From: Simiduia curdlanivorans
Lineage (GTDB): Bacteria; Pseudomonadota; Gammaproteobacteria; Pseudomonadales; Cellvibrionaceae
Direction of reading: 5' to 3'
DNA length: 64,000 nt
Assembly: GCF_030409605.1 (NCBI RefSeq)
Contig: NZ_JAUFQG010000006.1
Location: 1,288,478-1,352,477 of the forward strand
In this document: piece after piece, positions 44,840 to 53,959 of the stretch
Numbering within the stretch: position 1 is the first letter of the stretch
How the letters are laid out: the number at the start of each line of letters is the position of its first letter
Program-made: the position numbers and the translations under genes
The notes under the pieces: model-generated
What the model was told of the DNA's origin: nothing
Database searches by the model: none
What the model saw: the letters and a program-made list of their open reading frames with translations, nothing else

Positions 44840-46771
44840 CTAAAGCTTGGCAAGCCGCTCGAGGTCAAACGGCTTTTCAATGGCGCCATCGAAGTCAGAC
44901 GCCGCCAGCACGTCGGCGTCTGGCACCGCACCCGTAGCGGCCAGCAGGTGGCTAGCCGGTGTTAACTTGCGCAATTTTTTTGCCAAGGCAAAGCCGGTCA
45001 TATCGGGTAGGTTGATATCGACGAGTATTAACGACGGCTTCTGGGTCGCACAGTGGCTGAGCGCCTGCGCAGCACATTCACAAACGCTAACCTCCCAGCC
45101 AAGGCTCGCCAATAAAAGTTGCGTTGCCTCGCGCGCGTCGCGATCATCTTCAACCAATAATAGCGTTTTACCTATCGTCGTTTTATTTGTCGGAGCTTTA
45201 ATACTCGCCTCGGCACTTAAATGCTGCCTTATGCAATCGACAAGGCGTTTTGATTGCACGGGCTTTCCTAGGTGATCGTTGCAACCGGCGTCTAAGCAGC
45301 GCTGGCGTTCGCCGCGCATGGTTTGTGCCGTTAGCGCAATAATCGGTGTTGTTATGCCCTGCGCTCGCAGTTGTTGGGTTGCCGCTAAACCGTCGACCAC
45401 CGGCATTTGAACATCCATCACAATCACATCAAACGGCTGCCCTTGAGCCCGGGCCTGCAACACTTCCGCGACTGCCTGTTCGCCATTACTCACCTGACTA
45501 ACACGAGCGCCGGCACTACTGAGTAGATGCGCGATGAGCTCGCGAATATCGGCGAGATCATCTGCAACCAATATCTTGGCATCGAGCCGTTCAAAGCTGT
45601 CTAACGGCGTCCGCGATTGCGTCTGCAGTGCCCAGGTTTCTGCGCTAGCGCCCGCTGATAATGGGCAGTTAAGGCTAAAGGTAAAGCAGCTGCCTCTGCC
45701 TAATTGACTCGCCGCATGAATCCGGCCGCCGAGGCGTGAGGCCAGCTGCTGACTAATCGCCAAACCTAGGCCGGTACCTTGTTCAAACCGATTCTGCCCC
45801 CCCTTCACTTGGGTAAAGGGCTGAAATAAACGCGCCATTTCGGTTTCGCTTATACCCACGCCGGTATCATGAACGGCAAAATTAAGTGTGCAATGGGCGT
45901 TGGCTATATCCGCCCCAACCACTAAGTTGACCTCGCCTTGGTCTGTGAATTTAATCGCATTGCTCAATAAATTCAGCAGTATCTGGCGCAAGCGCGTCGG
46001 GTCAGATTGGATACTCGTGGGTAGCTCAGTGAGTGCACTGATGGTAAAGCCAATACCTTTATCTTGCGCCCGAATAACCATCAATTGGTGCACGTCCGAC
46101 AAAAATTCGGCTACCGGCACGGCGCTAATTTGCAGTTCTAACCGATCGGCCTCAATTTTTGAAAGGTCTAATACGTCATTCAGTAAGCTCAGTAAATGCT
46201 GGCCATTGCGCTTGATAATATTTAGGTGGGCTTGGGCTTGTTGGTTTGTTTGCGCTTGCAGCAGAACATCGGTGTAGCCCAAAATGGATGTTAACGGTGT
46301 GCGAATCTCATGGCTTAAATGCGCGAGGAACTCGCTTTTCGATTGATTTTCCGCCTGTGCTTGCAATCGCTGTAAGCGCTCGCGCTCCATGTCTCGGCGG
46401 GCGATGGCGTAACGGATGGCACGGCTTAATCGCGCGGCATTTAATTGCGTCTTAACTAAGTAATCAACGGCACCGGCAGACAGCGCATCGGCATCCAATG
46501 CACTGTCATCGTGGCCGGTCAACATGATCACCGGCGCCTGAAAACCCAACTGCTTTGCTTCAGTTAATAATTCGAGCCCGGTAAATGCGCCTAGCGTGTA
46601 ATCCATCAGGCAAATATCGTACTCACCCTGCTGGAAATTTTGCACCGCACTTTCGCGGTTGCTAACCCACACTAATTGGTAGCCCGATGGATCTATGTCT
46701 GCAAGCAGATCGCGAGTGATGATGTAATCATCTTCATCATCCTCAACCAACAGTAATCGGGTTTTAGCCAT
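44840..46771 (-). CDS. Hybrid REC-HisKA-HATPase-REC-REC signalling protein
   Basis: 643 aa with no membrane segment. Order: N-terminal receiver (LLLVEDDEDDY, LMDYTLG), HisKA (FLAHLSHEIRTPLTSILGYT), HATPase (NLLSNAIKFT, GTGLGLAISQQL), receiver 2 (ILVADDLADIR, VIVMDVQMPVVDG, GKPV), and receiver 3 (LLLVEDDRDA, LVDINLPDMTG, EKPFD). Last gene of a five-gene minus-strand operon. A cytoplasmic hub with three receivers fits a branching phosphorelay fed by the upstream kinase. The gap to the upstream gene is 26 bp. Confidence 0.92.
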   Translation of the reverse strand: MAKTRLLLVEDDEDDYIITRDLLADIDPSGYQLVWVSNRESAVQNFQQGEYDICLMDYTLGAFTGLELLTEAKQLGFQAPVIMLTGHDDSALDADALSAGAVDYLVKTQLNAARLSRAIRYAIARRDMERERLQRLQAQAENQSKSEFLAHLSHEIRTPLTSILGYTDVLLQAQTNQQAQAHLNIIKRNGQHLLSLLNDVLDLSKIEADRLELQISAVPVAEFLSDVHQLMVIRAQDKGIGFTISALTELPTSIQSDPTRLRQILLNLLSNAIKFTDQGEVNLVVGADIANAHCTLNFAVHDTGVGISETEMARLFQPFTQVKGGQNRFEQGTGLGLAISQQLASRLGGRIHAASQLGRGSCFTFSLNCPLSAGASAETWALQTQSRTPLDSFERLDAKILVADDLADIRELIAHLLSSAGARVSQVSNGEQAVAEVLQARAQGQPFDVIVMDVQMPVVDGLAATQQLRAQGITTPIIALTAQTMRGERQRCLDAGCNDHLGKPVQSKRLVDCIRQHLSAEASIKAPTNKTTIGKTLLLVEDDRDAREATQLLLASLGWEVSVCECAAQALSHCATQKPSLILVDINLPDMTGFALAKKLRKLTPASHLLAATGAVPDADVLAASDFDGAIEKPFDLERLAKL

Positions 46772-46797
46772 GGTTTTTTTGCCTGCGCCGGCGAATA

Positions 46798-47259
46798 TTA
46801 ATAGCTGCTATTTTGCTTGTAAGGAAATTCAACAAACTCAACCCAGTAGCGGCCGAGCGATCGCATCAGTTCCACTAAGCCATCAAATGTCACCGGCTTA
46901 GACAAATAAGACGCCGCACCCAAATCGTAGGACTTGAGCATGTCCTCCTCCGCTTTGGAAGTGGTGAGAATAACCACGGGAATGCGCCTTAGGTTTGGAT
47001 CTGCTTTAATCGCAGCCAAGGCCTGACGCCCATCCATGCGTGGCATATTGAGATCGAGCAAAATCAAATCGGGCAAGGGTTCGTGCGTCAATTCCGCAAA
47101 CTTACCTTGCCGCCTTAGGTAGTCGAGTAAATCTACGCCATCATCAACAATGCTTAGCGTACTCTTTACTAGACTTTCCTCAAGCGCATCGCGCGTGAGC
47201 AGTTGGTCGTCTTTGTCGTCATCTGCCATTAAAATAGAAATGGATTTCAGGGCTGGCAT
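46798..47259 (-). CDS. Single-domain response regulator, Rcp1-like
   Basis: 153 aa, one receiver with no output domain: ILMADDDKDDQLLTRDALEE, LILLDLNMPRMDGRQAL, VILTTSKAEEDM and SYLSKPVTFDG. The DDDKDDQLLTRDAL and LNMPRMDG style is that of Rcp1, the partner of phytochrome-like kinases with SHDLQEPLRK boxes, which is exactly what the next gene upstream encodes. It likely shuttles phosphate between the kinase and the hybrid protein. Confidence 0.9.
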   Translation of the reverse strand: MPALKSISILMADDDKDDQLLTRDALEESLVKSTLSIVDDGVDLLDYLRRQGKFAELTHEPLPDLILLDLNMPRMDGRQALAAIKADPNLRRIPVVILTTSKAEEDMLKSYDLGAASYLSKPVTFDGLVELMRSLGRYWVEFVEFPYKQNSSY

Positions 47260-47305
47260 ACATGCTCCAAATTAAACATATCAATTGTGCGTGGCTATTG
47301 CTGGG

Positions 47306-48817
47306 CTATAAGCCGGCTTCGGATTCTGTAGCTATTATTTGCCGACCTTCTTGCGCCGGTAGGCGAACGATAAATGTTGCACCCTTGCCCGGTTCACTTT
47401 GCGCGGAAATGCTACCGCCATGGCGCTCGACAATTCGGCGGCAAATTGCCAAGCCGATACCTGTACCTTCATATTCCTCGCGTCCGTGTAGACGCTGGAA
47501 AGCACTAAACACTTTATCTAAATACTGTTCGTCAAAACCAATGCCGTTATCGGTTATGCGAATTTCATAGCCAGGGATTTGGTCAAGATCGTCCAGCATC
47601 ATTTCTGTAACACTTATGTGTACCTGTGGCGTTTCGCCCTTGGCAACAAACTTAAGTGCATTGCCTATGAGGTTCATGAACAACTGCCCCATTTGCGTTG
47701 CATCGGCCCACACCTGTGGTAGTGGGTCAGATTGGATACTGGCGCCGGCTTGCTCAATTTTAAGCTGTAGGTCGTCCAGTACACCGTCGAGCACATGGTT
47801 TAAATCAATTTTTTCGAACGGCTTAATACGCGTGCTAACCCGAGAAAAAGCCAGCAGGTCCTCAATCAATTTGGACATGCGCGCAGCGGCATTTTGCATG
47901 CGATTCACATAGTCGGCACCGTCACCCAGTTGCTCGCTATAACGATCTTTCAAACGATCGCCAAAGGCTCGAATTTTGCGCAACGGCTCTTGTAAATCAT
48001 GGGAGGCGACAAAGGCAAAACTTTGTAATTCGCGGTTACTCCGGCCTAGCTCTTGGGCGTATAGATCCAACTCGCGCGTGCGCTCTTGAACGCGTAGCTC
48101 AAGCAGCTCCGCATACTCGGCGTGCTGACGCATGGAGCGGCTGGTGAGCATGGCAATGATGAGAATAAAACCTATGCCCAGGCAATTAGCAAACAAAACC
48201 GTGCGTGAAATCTCTTGACGCCGCAGCGCGCTATCGTCCATCAGTGACTGGATGCGCTCGAATTCCGTCTCTTCAATGGCACTGATTAAGTCCGACAACA
48301 TCTGCAAGCTATTGTGGCTGGTAGACATGGTGATCTCTAGAGCTTCCGCCTCTTGTTTTTCCTGTACGTTTTCGCGTTTCTGCTCCTCGCTAACCTCACT
48401 AACAGGCTGATCATTTTGAAGCTTGTGCAAGGTCACCTGAGAAGCCGCTCGGTAGTGGCGCTTTATCAGCAGCTCCAACTCGTCAAACCGCAAAACCTGC
48501 TCGGGAATTTCCGATTCACTCGCGCGCAGGCGATCCACCAAGCTGGAAATTCTGGTAATTTCTTTGCCGTAAATATCTAAGTGCGCCGGATCGTCATGGA
48601 TCATATATTCGCGCAGACGCAACTCGGCAGACTGCACGGCAAAATAGGTATCACTGGCCAGCTGAAGAATTTCTTTTGTTTGACTAGAGCGCGCAGCATT
48701 CAAACTCAACTCATTCAGGCTGGTATAAGTTTGGTAACTATTGGCAACAAACAGTAAACAAAGGCCAAACACCAGTGCAGACCAAAACATTTTTAGTTTT
48801 TTCACGCGCTCAGTCAT
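47306..48817 (-). CDS. Membrane sensor histidine kinase with CHASE3-like periplasmic domain
   Basis: 503 aa. Two membrane helices (about 8-27 and 205-225) flank a periplasmic helical domain of about 175 residues that looks like CHASE3 (SSQTKEILQLASDTYFAVQS; RLREYMIHDD). Then a coiled linker (ELRVQERTRELDLYAQEL), HisKA (FAFVASHDLQEPLRKIRAFG) and HATPase (NLIGNALKFV, ITDNGIGFDEQYLDKVF, GTGIGLAICRRIVERHGG). It overlaps the 63-aa gene by 8 bp. The signal sensed is unknown. Confidence 0.92.
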   Translation of the reverse strand: MTERVKKLKMFWSALVFGLCLLFVANSYQTYTSLNELSLNAARSSQTKEILQLASDTYFAVQSAELRLREYMIHDDPAHLDIYGKEITRISSLVDRLRASESEIPEQVLRFDELELLIKRHYRAASQVTLHKLQNDQPVSEVSEEQKRENVQEKQEAEALEITMSTSHNSLQMLSDLISAIEETEFERIQSLMDDSALRRQEISRTVLFANCLGIGFILIIAMLTSRSMRQHAEYAELLELRVQERTRELDLYAQELGRSNRELQSFAFVASHDLQEPLRKIRAFGDRLKDRYSEQLGDGADYVNRMQNAAARMSKLIEDLLAFSRVSTRIKPFEKIDLNHVLDGVLDDLQLKIEQAGASIQSDPLPQVWADATQMGQLFMNLIGNALKFVAKGETPQVHISVTEMMLDDLDQIPGYEIRITDNGIGFDEQYLDKVFSAFQRLHGREEYEGTGIGLAICRRIVERHGGSISAQSEPGKGATFIVRLPAQEGRQIIATESEAGL

Positions 48818-49001
48818 GGGCGTCTCGGTTTTGCTCTAACTGCAAGGCACATTCCTTACAGGCTTGCATAACCTTATCAAGCGAGGCTAATACGTTTTCA
48901 GTCGGCTGCTGCTGGCCTACCTGTAAGCGCGCGAGTTCGGTATTAACGCTGATGTTATTGAGTAGGTTGCGCAATCTATGCAGCGAATGCTCGGATGTCA
49001 T
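48810..49001 (-). CDS. 63-aa phosphoacceptor-like mini-protein
   Basis: 63 aa, acidic to neutral and helical. The start HSLHRLRNLLNNISVNTELA strongly resembles the first helix of a histidine-kinase dimerisation domain (H-x-L-x-N-x-L-N-x-I), with the second helix ENVLASLDKVMQACKECALQ. No ATPase domain follows. It overlaps the sigma-54 activator gene by 4 bp and the kinase gene by 8 bp, so translational coupling is likely and it is a real gene. It may be a phosphotransfer or regulatory partner; not a known family by eye. Confidence 0.7.
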   Translation of the reverse strand: MTSEHSLHRLRNLLNNISVNTELARLQVGQQQPTENVLASLDKVMQACKECALQLEQNRDAHD

Positions 49002-50356
49002 AGGGCCTCCTGCTTGTATTGCTTAAGCCTGTTGTACAAGGTTTTCAAGCTAATACCCAACAACTCGGCTGCTTTCGGCTTGTCGCCATCCACGGCCGCA
49101 AGGGTGTTGTTAATCAGCTCGCGCTCCATGGCTTCTATCGTGGTGCCTACGGCTAGGTCTGAGCCGCCGGTTTGCTCTTCCCTAGGTTCGGTGTCTGCGT
49201 TAGTGTTGCGCGCAGCGGAATTGGCAAAGGGCGAACCCAGCTGCGCCGGCAGCGATAAATGCGGGTTAGCTTGATCGGATAAGATAAAGGCCCGGTGTAA
49301 GGCATGCCGCAGCTCGCGCACGTTACCCGGCCAGTCGTAGCGACATAGGGTGTCCATGGACGCCTGATCGAGGCTGAAGGCTGTGCCATGTTGCTCATTT
49401 AATTGATCGAGAAACGCCTGACACAGCAGTGGAATGTCACTCTTTCGCTGGCGCAGCGGTGGCAATTCAATGGGGAAAACGGCGAGGCGAAAATAAATAT
49501 CTTCGCGCAGATACTGCCCCTGCGCTAGCTCGTTGTGGCTGCGGTTGGTGGCCGAGATAACCCGGCAATCGACCGTCAGTTCTTCGGTGCCACCCAAGCG
49601 GGTGACCTTACCCGTTTCCAAAACACGCAGTAAATTGGGCTGCTGCTCCAAGGGCATTTCCGTCACTTCATCGAGAAACAACGCACCATGGTTGGCGCGC
49701 TCAAATAAGCCGGGCTTGCGAGCCACGGCACCGGTAAACGCGCCTTTCTCGTGGCCAAACAGTTCACTGCCAATCAGCTCTGCGGAAATGGCGCCGCAAT
49801 TGGCCGCTACGAGCGGGCCTTGGGCCCCGGAAGCTGCGTGTATGGCCTGTGCCACCAACTCTTTACCGGTGCCGCTTTCGCCTTGAATCAGAACGTTGGC
49901 GCCGGTTTTAGCAACCCGGTTAATCACTTCATACAACGCCTGCATGGGCTCCGACTCTCCCACCAGGCTGCCAAAGTGGTATTCATAGCCCGCATCGACC
50001 GCGGTTTTTTTGGGTGCCAATAGGGTCTGTAATTGCGATAGATCTATCGGTTTAATAAGGTAAGTAACATCCGGCCCAGCCATGTGTTTGACCATAGACT
50101 TTATCGCGCTGTGACCGGTAACAAAGGCAATCTGATCGGGCGTTCGGTCAATAGGCAAGCCTTCAATCACGTCAAAGCCGCTGCCCTCTGGCAACATAAG
50201 ATCGAGCAGTAATGTGTGGTATTTGAAGCGAGTTAAATAATCCCGGGCACTCTTTACATCACCTGCGGTATCGACTTTAAAGCCGAGGTGCTCAATAAGC
50301 GCCTTGGTTGCACGGGTAAAGCTCTCATCGTCATCAACTAATAGAACGCGGTGCAC
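48998..50356 (-). CDS. NtrC-family sigma-54-dependent response regulator
   Basis: 452 aa. Receiver (VLLVDDDESFTRA, LLLDLMLPEGSGFDV, YLIKPIDL), AAA+ domain with Walker A GESGTGKELVAQAIH, the sigma-54 contact loop EKGAFTGAVARKPG, Walker B ALFLDEVTEMP, and a Fis-type HTH at the C-terminus (KAAELLGISLKTLYNRLKQY). First gene of the operon. It is the only sigma-54 activator in the window and lies among four sigma-54 promoters, so it is the obvious candidate regulator. Confidence 0.94.
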   Translation of the reverse strand: MHRVLLVDDDESFTRATKALIEHLGFKVDTAGDVKSARDYLTRFKYHTLLLDLMLPEGSGFDVIEGLPIDRTPDQIAFVTGHSAIKSMVKHMAGPDVTYLIKPIDLSQLQTLLAPKKTAVDAGYEYHFGSLVGESEPMQALYEVINRVAKTGANVLIQGESGTGKELVAQAIHAASGAQGPLVAANCGAISAELIGSELFGHEKGAFTGAVARKPGLFERANHGALFLDEVTEMPLEQQPNLLRVLETGKVTRLGGTEELTVDCRVISATNRSHNELAQGQYLREDIYFRLAVFPIELPPLRQRKSDIPLLCQAFLDQLNEQHGTAFSLDQASMDTLCRYDWPGNVRELRHALHRAFILSDQANPHLSLPAQLGSPFANSAARNTNADTEPREEQTGGSDLAVGTTIEAMERELINNTLAAVDGDKPKAAELLGISLKTLYNRLKQYKQEAL

Positions 50357-50563
50357 ATTAGTTACCTTTTGTTGTTAACCTAGGGTTGTTCCATCACGAG
50401 CCGCCAAGAGACTGGTGCAACATACGCTTATGCCGTCGAAATAACACCATACAATGAACTAATATATTGGGACAATGGCAGATTTTTCAATAGCTTAGTC
50501 GTGGTTCACAAAACTCACGCTCTGCTTTATTTCAACGCTATAAGCCCGAATAAAAGCATTCTC

Positions 50564-50992
50564 CTAAATCCCCCAAAGCGCCGGCAGAACCGGTGTGTGC
50601 AGGTCGTTAAGCTCGCCGTAAAGCCGCGCGCGGGTAGCAATTTGTTCGGCGCTTCCATTTTCAAGGGCGTCAGCTACTAGATCTCTGACGGCCTCTGCCG
50701 TTAACAAGAGCGGGTTATCGCCATCATTGAGCACGTCTTGCTCAACACTAAATAGTGACAAATCCTCAATGCCAAGTCGCGCATAGCCCTGCACCAGCCC
50801 CTGCTCAGACTTAACCTCAATGACCAGGTTAGCGCGCCCGGCCTCCAGATCGAAGGGCGTATGAAATTCAATGAGCGGGCCTAAATCCTCAACCGGAACA
50901 TTCGCCAAGCTAAGGTCGAGATCAAAAGTGGGCAATTTCGTAGTAGGATTAAACTCGCCAAGCAATGTGACTTTAGCATTAGCGTAGAACAA
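50564..50992 (-). pseudogene. C-terminal remnant of a DUF748/AsmA-like protein
   Basis: 142 aa. It matches the end of DUF748-type envelope proteins: LPTFDLDLSLANVPVEDLGP, then a periplasmic beta-rich region and DLVADALENGS. Family proteins are usually several hundred residues long and carry an N-terminal membrane anchor, absent here. The frame starts with TTG 7 bp after the stop of the MgtC-like gene. It is probably an N-truncated remnant, although translation by coupling cannot be excluded. Confidence 0.55.
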
Positions 50993-50998
50993 CGCTTT

Positions 50999-51448
50999 CT
51001 AATCATCATTTGTACTCTCTGACTCAGGCGTAACCGCCGGTTTTAGCAGGCCAGAGAATTGAAAAATAAAAAAAGAAATAACCGATAAAACCAATGCAAT
51101 TTCATAGCGGCTATACGCAACAGACACACCAATCGCACCGGTATTCCACAGGCCTGCAGCCGTGGCGGTCCCACCTACTCGGCCCGCGTGCTTGACTATG
51201 GCGCCACCGCCGATAAAGCCCATCCCGGTTATCACACCGTACACTACACGCGCCTGTGCATCCGCTTGTTCAAAAATATCCACGCCCACCAAGATAAACG
51301 CACAAGACGCGATGGCAACCAGCGGAAAGGTTCTCAGCCCTGCGCCCTTATCATTCAACTCCCGATTCAGCGCAACCGGCAGCGCCAAGACAAATGCAAT
51401 GCCGAGCTGGGTAAAGTGAAAATAAACGAGATCTACATCGAAGCTCAT
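50999..51448 (-). CDS. MgtC/SapB family membrane protein
   Basis: 149 aa from ATG 51448 with a strong gggagagg site upstream; its ATG overlaps the stop of the MscS gene (ATGA). Four to five helices with the family blocks ALPVALNRELNDKGAGLRT, GVITGMGFIGGGAIVK and GTATAAGLWNTGAIGV. Family members act in magnesium-limitation and acid-stress responses. Co-transcribed with MscS. Confidence 0.9.
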   Translation of the reverse strand: MSFDVDLVYFHFTQLGIAFVLALPVALNRELNDKGAGLRTFPLVAIASCAFILVGVDIFEQADAQARVVYGVITGMGFIGGGAIVKHAGRVGGTATAAGLWNTGAIGVSVAYSRYEIALVLSVISFFIFQFSGLLKPAVTPESESTNDD

Positions 51449-52923
51449 TGTGCCTCTCCCGCTGCTTCCGAATGCGCCAAGGCGTTGGCAAAATACAAGG
51501 TGCGGTGCGGGAAAGGGATATCTATTCCCTGCTGATCGAAAGCGTACTTCAAGCGCCTGTTGAACTCCCGGCCAACCCGCCACTTGGCCTTGGCTTGGGT
51601 TTTTATACGCGCCTTAATAATAACGGCACTGTCGGCGAAGCTATCGACACCGAGCACGTCTACATCGTCGAGAATAAGCTGTTCGAAATCCTTATCCGCG
51701 CGCAGTTCTTTCGACACACTGGAAATACAAGCGTTAACTTGATCGATATCCTCCTTGTAGGCAACACCGATATCCATGAGATAGTAACTGTATTCTTTGG
51801 TAAAATTGTCGACTACCGACAGCTCACTAAACGGAACCGTGTGCACTGTGCCATCGAGGTTGCGCAGCTGCACTTTCCTGATGGTTATTTTTTCCACCAT
51901 GCCTTTTCTATCCCCCAGCTGCACTACGTCGCCAATTTGTAGGAGGTCTTCAAAAATAATAATAAAACCCACAAGAAAATCACGCACTAAGGTCTGCGCG
52001 CCGAAGCCAATGGCAATACCAAAAACGCCAGCACCGGCGAGCAACGGCATTATATCTAGGCCCAACTCTGACAAGGCTATTAGGCCGAACAGAATCGCTA
52101 AGATAAAAAATATGACTTTTTGAATAATGGGCAGCATGGTATCAACACGCTCATCCGCCATTCGCCCAGCACTGTGCAAATAGTATTCAATGGTAGCGTT
52201 CAGTAGCTCCCAAACGACAACATACAGAAAAATTAATAAGGAAAATGTCAGCACCAAGTCCAATAACCCAGAGTAGGATAAAGTGCCACTGGGCAACATG
52301 GCGCTGAGCGACCATATTTCCGCCAGGCCGGCATAAGACAGAGAAAAGGCAATGGCGTAACCGACAGCGCGTAGCCAGCCCGACAACATGGCTAGGCGTC
52401 TAGCATCGAGAAAGAATTTACGCCTTAGGCCATTCAACCTTTGATCGAGAAGGGCGGCCAGCCAACTGTTTGCTTTTGCACAGATTAAAAGCAGCAATAC
52501 CATAGCTACCGATACAGCCATAGCGCCGAATTGATTATCGGTCATGCCTAGCGCATCTAATAGCGCGTTATAGCGTGCCACCAACTCGCTGCTGCTCTGC
52601 TCCAAATCAAGCAGCTCACTGACACTCAGCGCCTGACCCATCGGCTCTGGCTTAAGCGTGGATATTGCTTTAAGTTTATTAACGAAATCAGTGCGCGCCG
52701 TTTCGCTTTCTAGCAGGGTAATAATGTCATCTACTTCGGCGCGGCTTAACTCTTCCGGAAGCGTTTGCTCTAGGCTCGCCTGCTGTTCTTGCGGCACTTG
52801 ACTGGCGCTGGATGAGGTTTCTTGTGCGGCGCTGAAAGCAGACCAAAAAACAACAATGCTGCCCAATAGAACACCGATAACGATAGATTCGGCTCGTTTT
52901 TTAACAAATAAAATCTGTTTCAT
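51445..52923 (-). CDS. MscS family mechanosensitive channel
   Basis: 492 aa from ATG 52923; the ORF is open further but upstream sequence overlaps a terminator-like hairpin. Signal peptide (IVIGVLLGSIVVFWSAFSAA), periplasmic helical part, about four membrane helices, and the MscS core: pore helix MPLLAGAGVFGIAIGFGAQT, LVRDFLVGFIIIFEDLLQIG, then the beta domain IRKVQLRNLDGTVHTVPFSE. It releases solutes on hypo-osmotic shock. Overlaps the MgtC gene by 4 bp. Confidence 0.93.
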   Translation of the reverse strand: MKQILFVKKRAESIVIGVLLGSIVVFWSAFSAAQETSSSASQVPQEQQASLEQTLPEELSRAEVDDIITLLESETARTDFVNKLKAISTLKPEPMGQALSVSELLDLEQSSSELVARYNALLDALGMTDNQFGAMAVSVAMVLLLLICAKANSWLAALLDQRLNGLRRKFFLDARRLAMLSGWLRAVGYAIAFSLSYAGLAEIWSLSAMLPSGTLSYSGLLDLVLTFSLLIFLYVVVWELLNATIEYYLHSAGRMADERVDTMLPIIQKVIFFILAILFGLIALSELGLDIMPLLAGAGVFGIAIGFGAQTLVRDFLVGFIIIFEDLLQIGDVVQLGDRKGMVEKITIRKVQLRNLDGTVHTVPFSELSVVDNFTKEYSYYLMDIGVAYKEDIDQVNACISSVSKELRADKDFEQLILDDVDVLGVDSFADSAVIIKARIKTQAKAKWRVGREFNRRLKYAFDQQGIDIPFPHRTLYFANALAHSEAAGEAQ

Positions 52924-52959
52924 GGGAATGCACTTAAGCATAGAGTCAAGAAGGAGATA

Positions 52960-52977
52960 GGCCAGCTTGCGCTGGCC
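52960..52977 (-). terminator. Hairpin after the small lipoprotein gene
   Basis: A 7-bp perfect stem ggccagc / gctggcc with loop ttgc. On the minus strand a T-rich tract follows (tatctccttcttg). It probably terminates the small lipoprotein gene. Confidence 0.6.
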
Positions 52978-52985
52978 GTCTTGGA

Positions 52986-53186
52986 TTAACAGTCGGTATC
53001 TTTGGCCTTCATAGAAGCCTTGGCCTCTTCGCAAGCATCTTCAATATCGTTGCCGACATCCTCGACCGTTTCTTCAATATTTTCGCCTAACTCTTCCGGA
53101 CCGCCTTCGTTAACATCACAAGCGGAAAGTGAAAAAATAGAAAACAGAACGCACAGTATGATTGATAGCTTCTTCATGGTATTCAT
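52986..53186 (-). CDS. Small acidic lipoprotein (entericidin-like size)
   Basis: 66 aa with a lipoprotein signal (KKLSIILCVLFSIFSLSAC). The mature part is short and acidic (NIEETVEDVGNDIEDACEEA) with one further Cys at the C-terminus. The start may be ATG 53177 (MKKL). Similar small lipoproteins accompany envelope-stress genes. It lies upstream of the MscS/MgtC unit on the same strand. Confidence 0.75.
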   Translation of the reverse strand: MNTMKKLSIILCVLFSIFSLSACDVNEGGPEELGENIEETVEDVGNDIEDACEEAKASMKAKDTDC

Positions 53187-53479
53187 CCTTATTGTTTCGT
53201 TGATGTATGCCTTTCACTTAAAAGGTCAAAGTGTGTATAAGGACAAAATGTCCTGACATAGGTAGGCAATCAAATTTCATGCCATCAAATCTCCTAGCCG
53301 CCACCCACTAAGCGTTAAAGCCCGTTAACTTGCGGGCATTGCAATGTCTTCATGGTCAAAAAAAGCGTAATTCTTTTGAAAAAGAGCTATTGATGTGAAA
53401 AATGCTCTAGGAAAAATCGGGGGGATTGTAAAAACAAGCCGAATTTTTCCGGTAAGTGTAAATTTGGGTTCTTCTTTTT

Positions 53480-53492
53480 TGTAATTCTTTCA
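53480..53492 (+). promoter_or_regulatory. Putative enhancer-binding site (TGTA-N5-TTCA) upstream of the DUF1328 gene
   Basis: TGTAATTCTTTCA, centred about 107 bp before the predicted start site. A related sequence, AGTGTAAATTT, lies at about 53455 and is identical over 11 bases to that at 44153-44163. Confidence 0.55.
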
Positions 53493-53565
53493 AAATAGCC
53501 ACAACATTAGGCTAAAACACCATATAACAAAGACTCACAGCCCCTGAAAACCGTGAACTTCAATT

Positions 53566-53582
53566 TTGGCATAGCGCTTGCT
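53566..53582 (+). promoter_or_regulatory. Sigma-54 promoter of the DUF1328/PLDc_N unit
   Basis: TTGGCATAGCGCTTGCT has GG (53568-53569) and GC (53580-53581) 12 bp apart and a full TTGC -12 element. It lies about 140 bp before the DUF1328 start codon. The remaining part of 53187-53719 has no gene. Confidence 0.8.
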
Positions 53583-53719
53583 GCACACATAACTGACATC
53601 ACTGCACGCACAACCAACCGCCTACTATCTGCTGTGCATAGATGTCACAAATGACAATACATTCTGGATCGACATATTAGGTCGATGCTAAAAATACCAA
53701 CCGACATTGGAGAAACATC

Positions 53720-53899
53720 ATGTTAACCTGGGTAATCACCTTTTTAATCCTTGCTTTAATTGCTGGCGCACTGGGTTTTGGCGGTATCGCTAGCTTCTCG
53801 TTTGCCGCAGCAAAACTATTCTTTTTTGTTTTTCTCGTGCTATTTATTGTATCGTTGGTTGCACATCTTTTAACGGGACGAAAGACAACACTGCCATAA
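53720..53899 (+). CDS. DUF1328 family small membrane protein (YtjA-like)
   Basis: 59 aa. ATG 53720 follows ggaga. Two hydrophobic helices (LTWVITFLILALIAGALGFG and FFFVFLVLFIVSLVAHLLTG) with the family pattern GFGGIASFSFAAAK and the basic end GRKTTLP. DUF1328 proteins are common small inner-membrane proteins in stress regulons; function unknown. Expressed from the sigma-54 promoter upstream. Confidence 0.9.
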   Translation: MLTWVITFLILALIAGALGFGGIASFSFAAAKLFFFVFLVLFIVSLVAHLLTGRKTTLP

Positions 53900-53959
53900 A
53901 CAGCAACGCTTCGATAACACATGAAGCCCACGAAAATACATTTTTGAACGGGAAGCAAT

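Noticed and set aside
50357..50563. Sigma-54 promoter in front of the phosphorelay operon
   Set aside because: The best candidate, tgcaacatacgcttatgcc, has its conserved GC and CC about 16 bp apart instead of 12, so autoregulation through sigma-54 is not supported.
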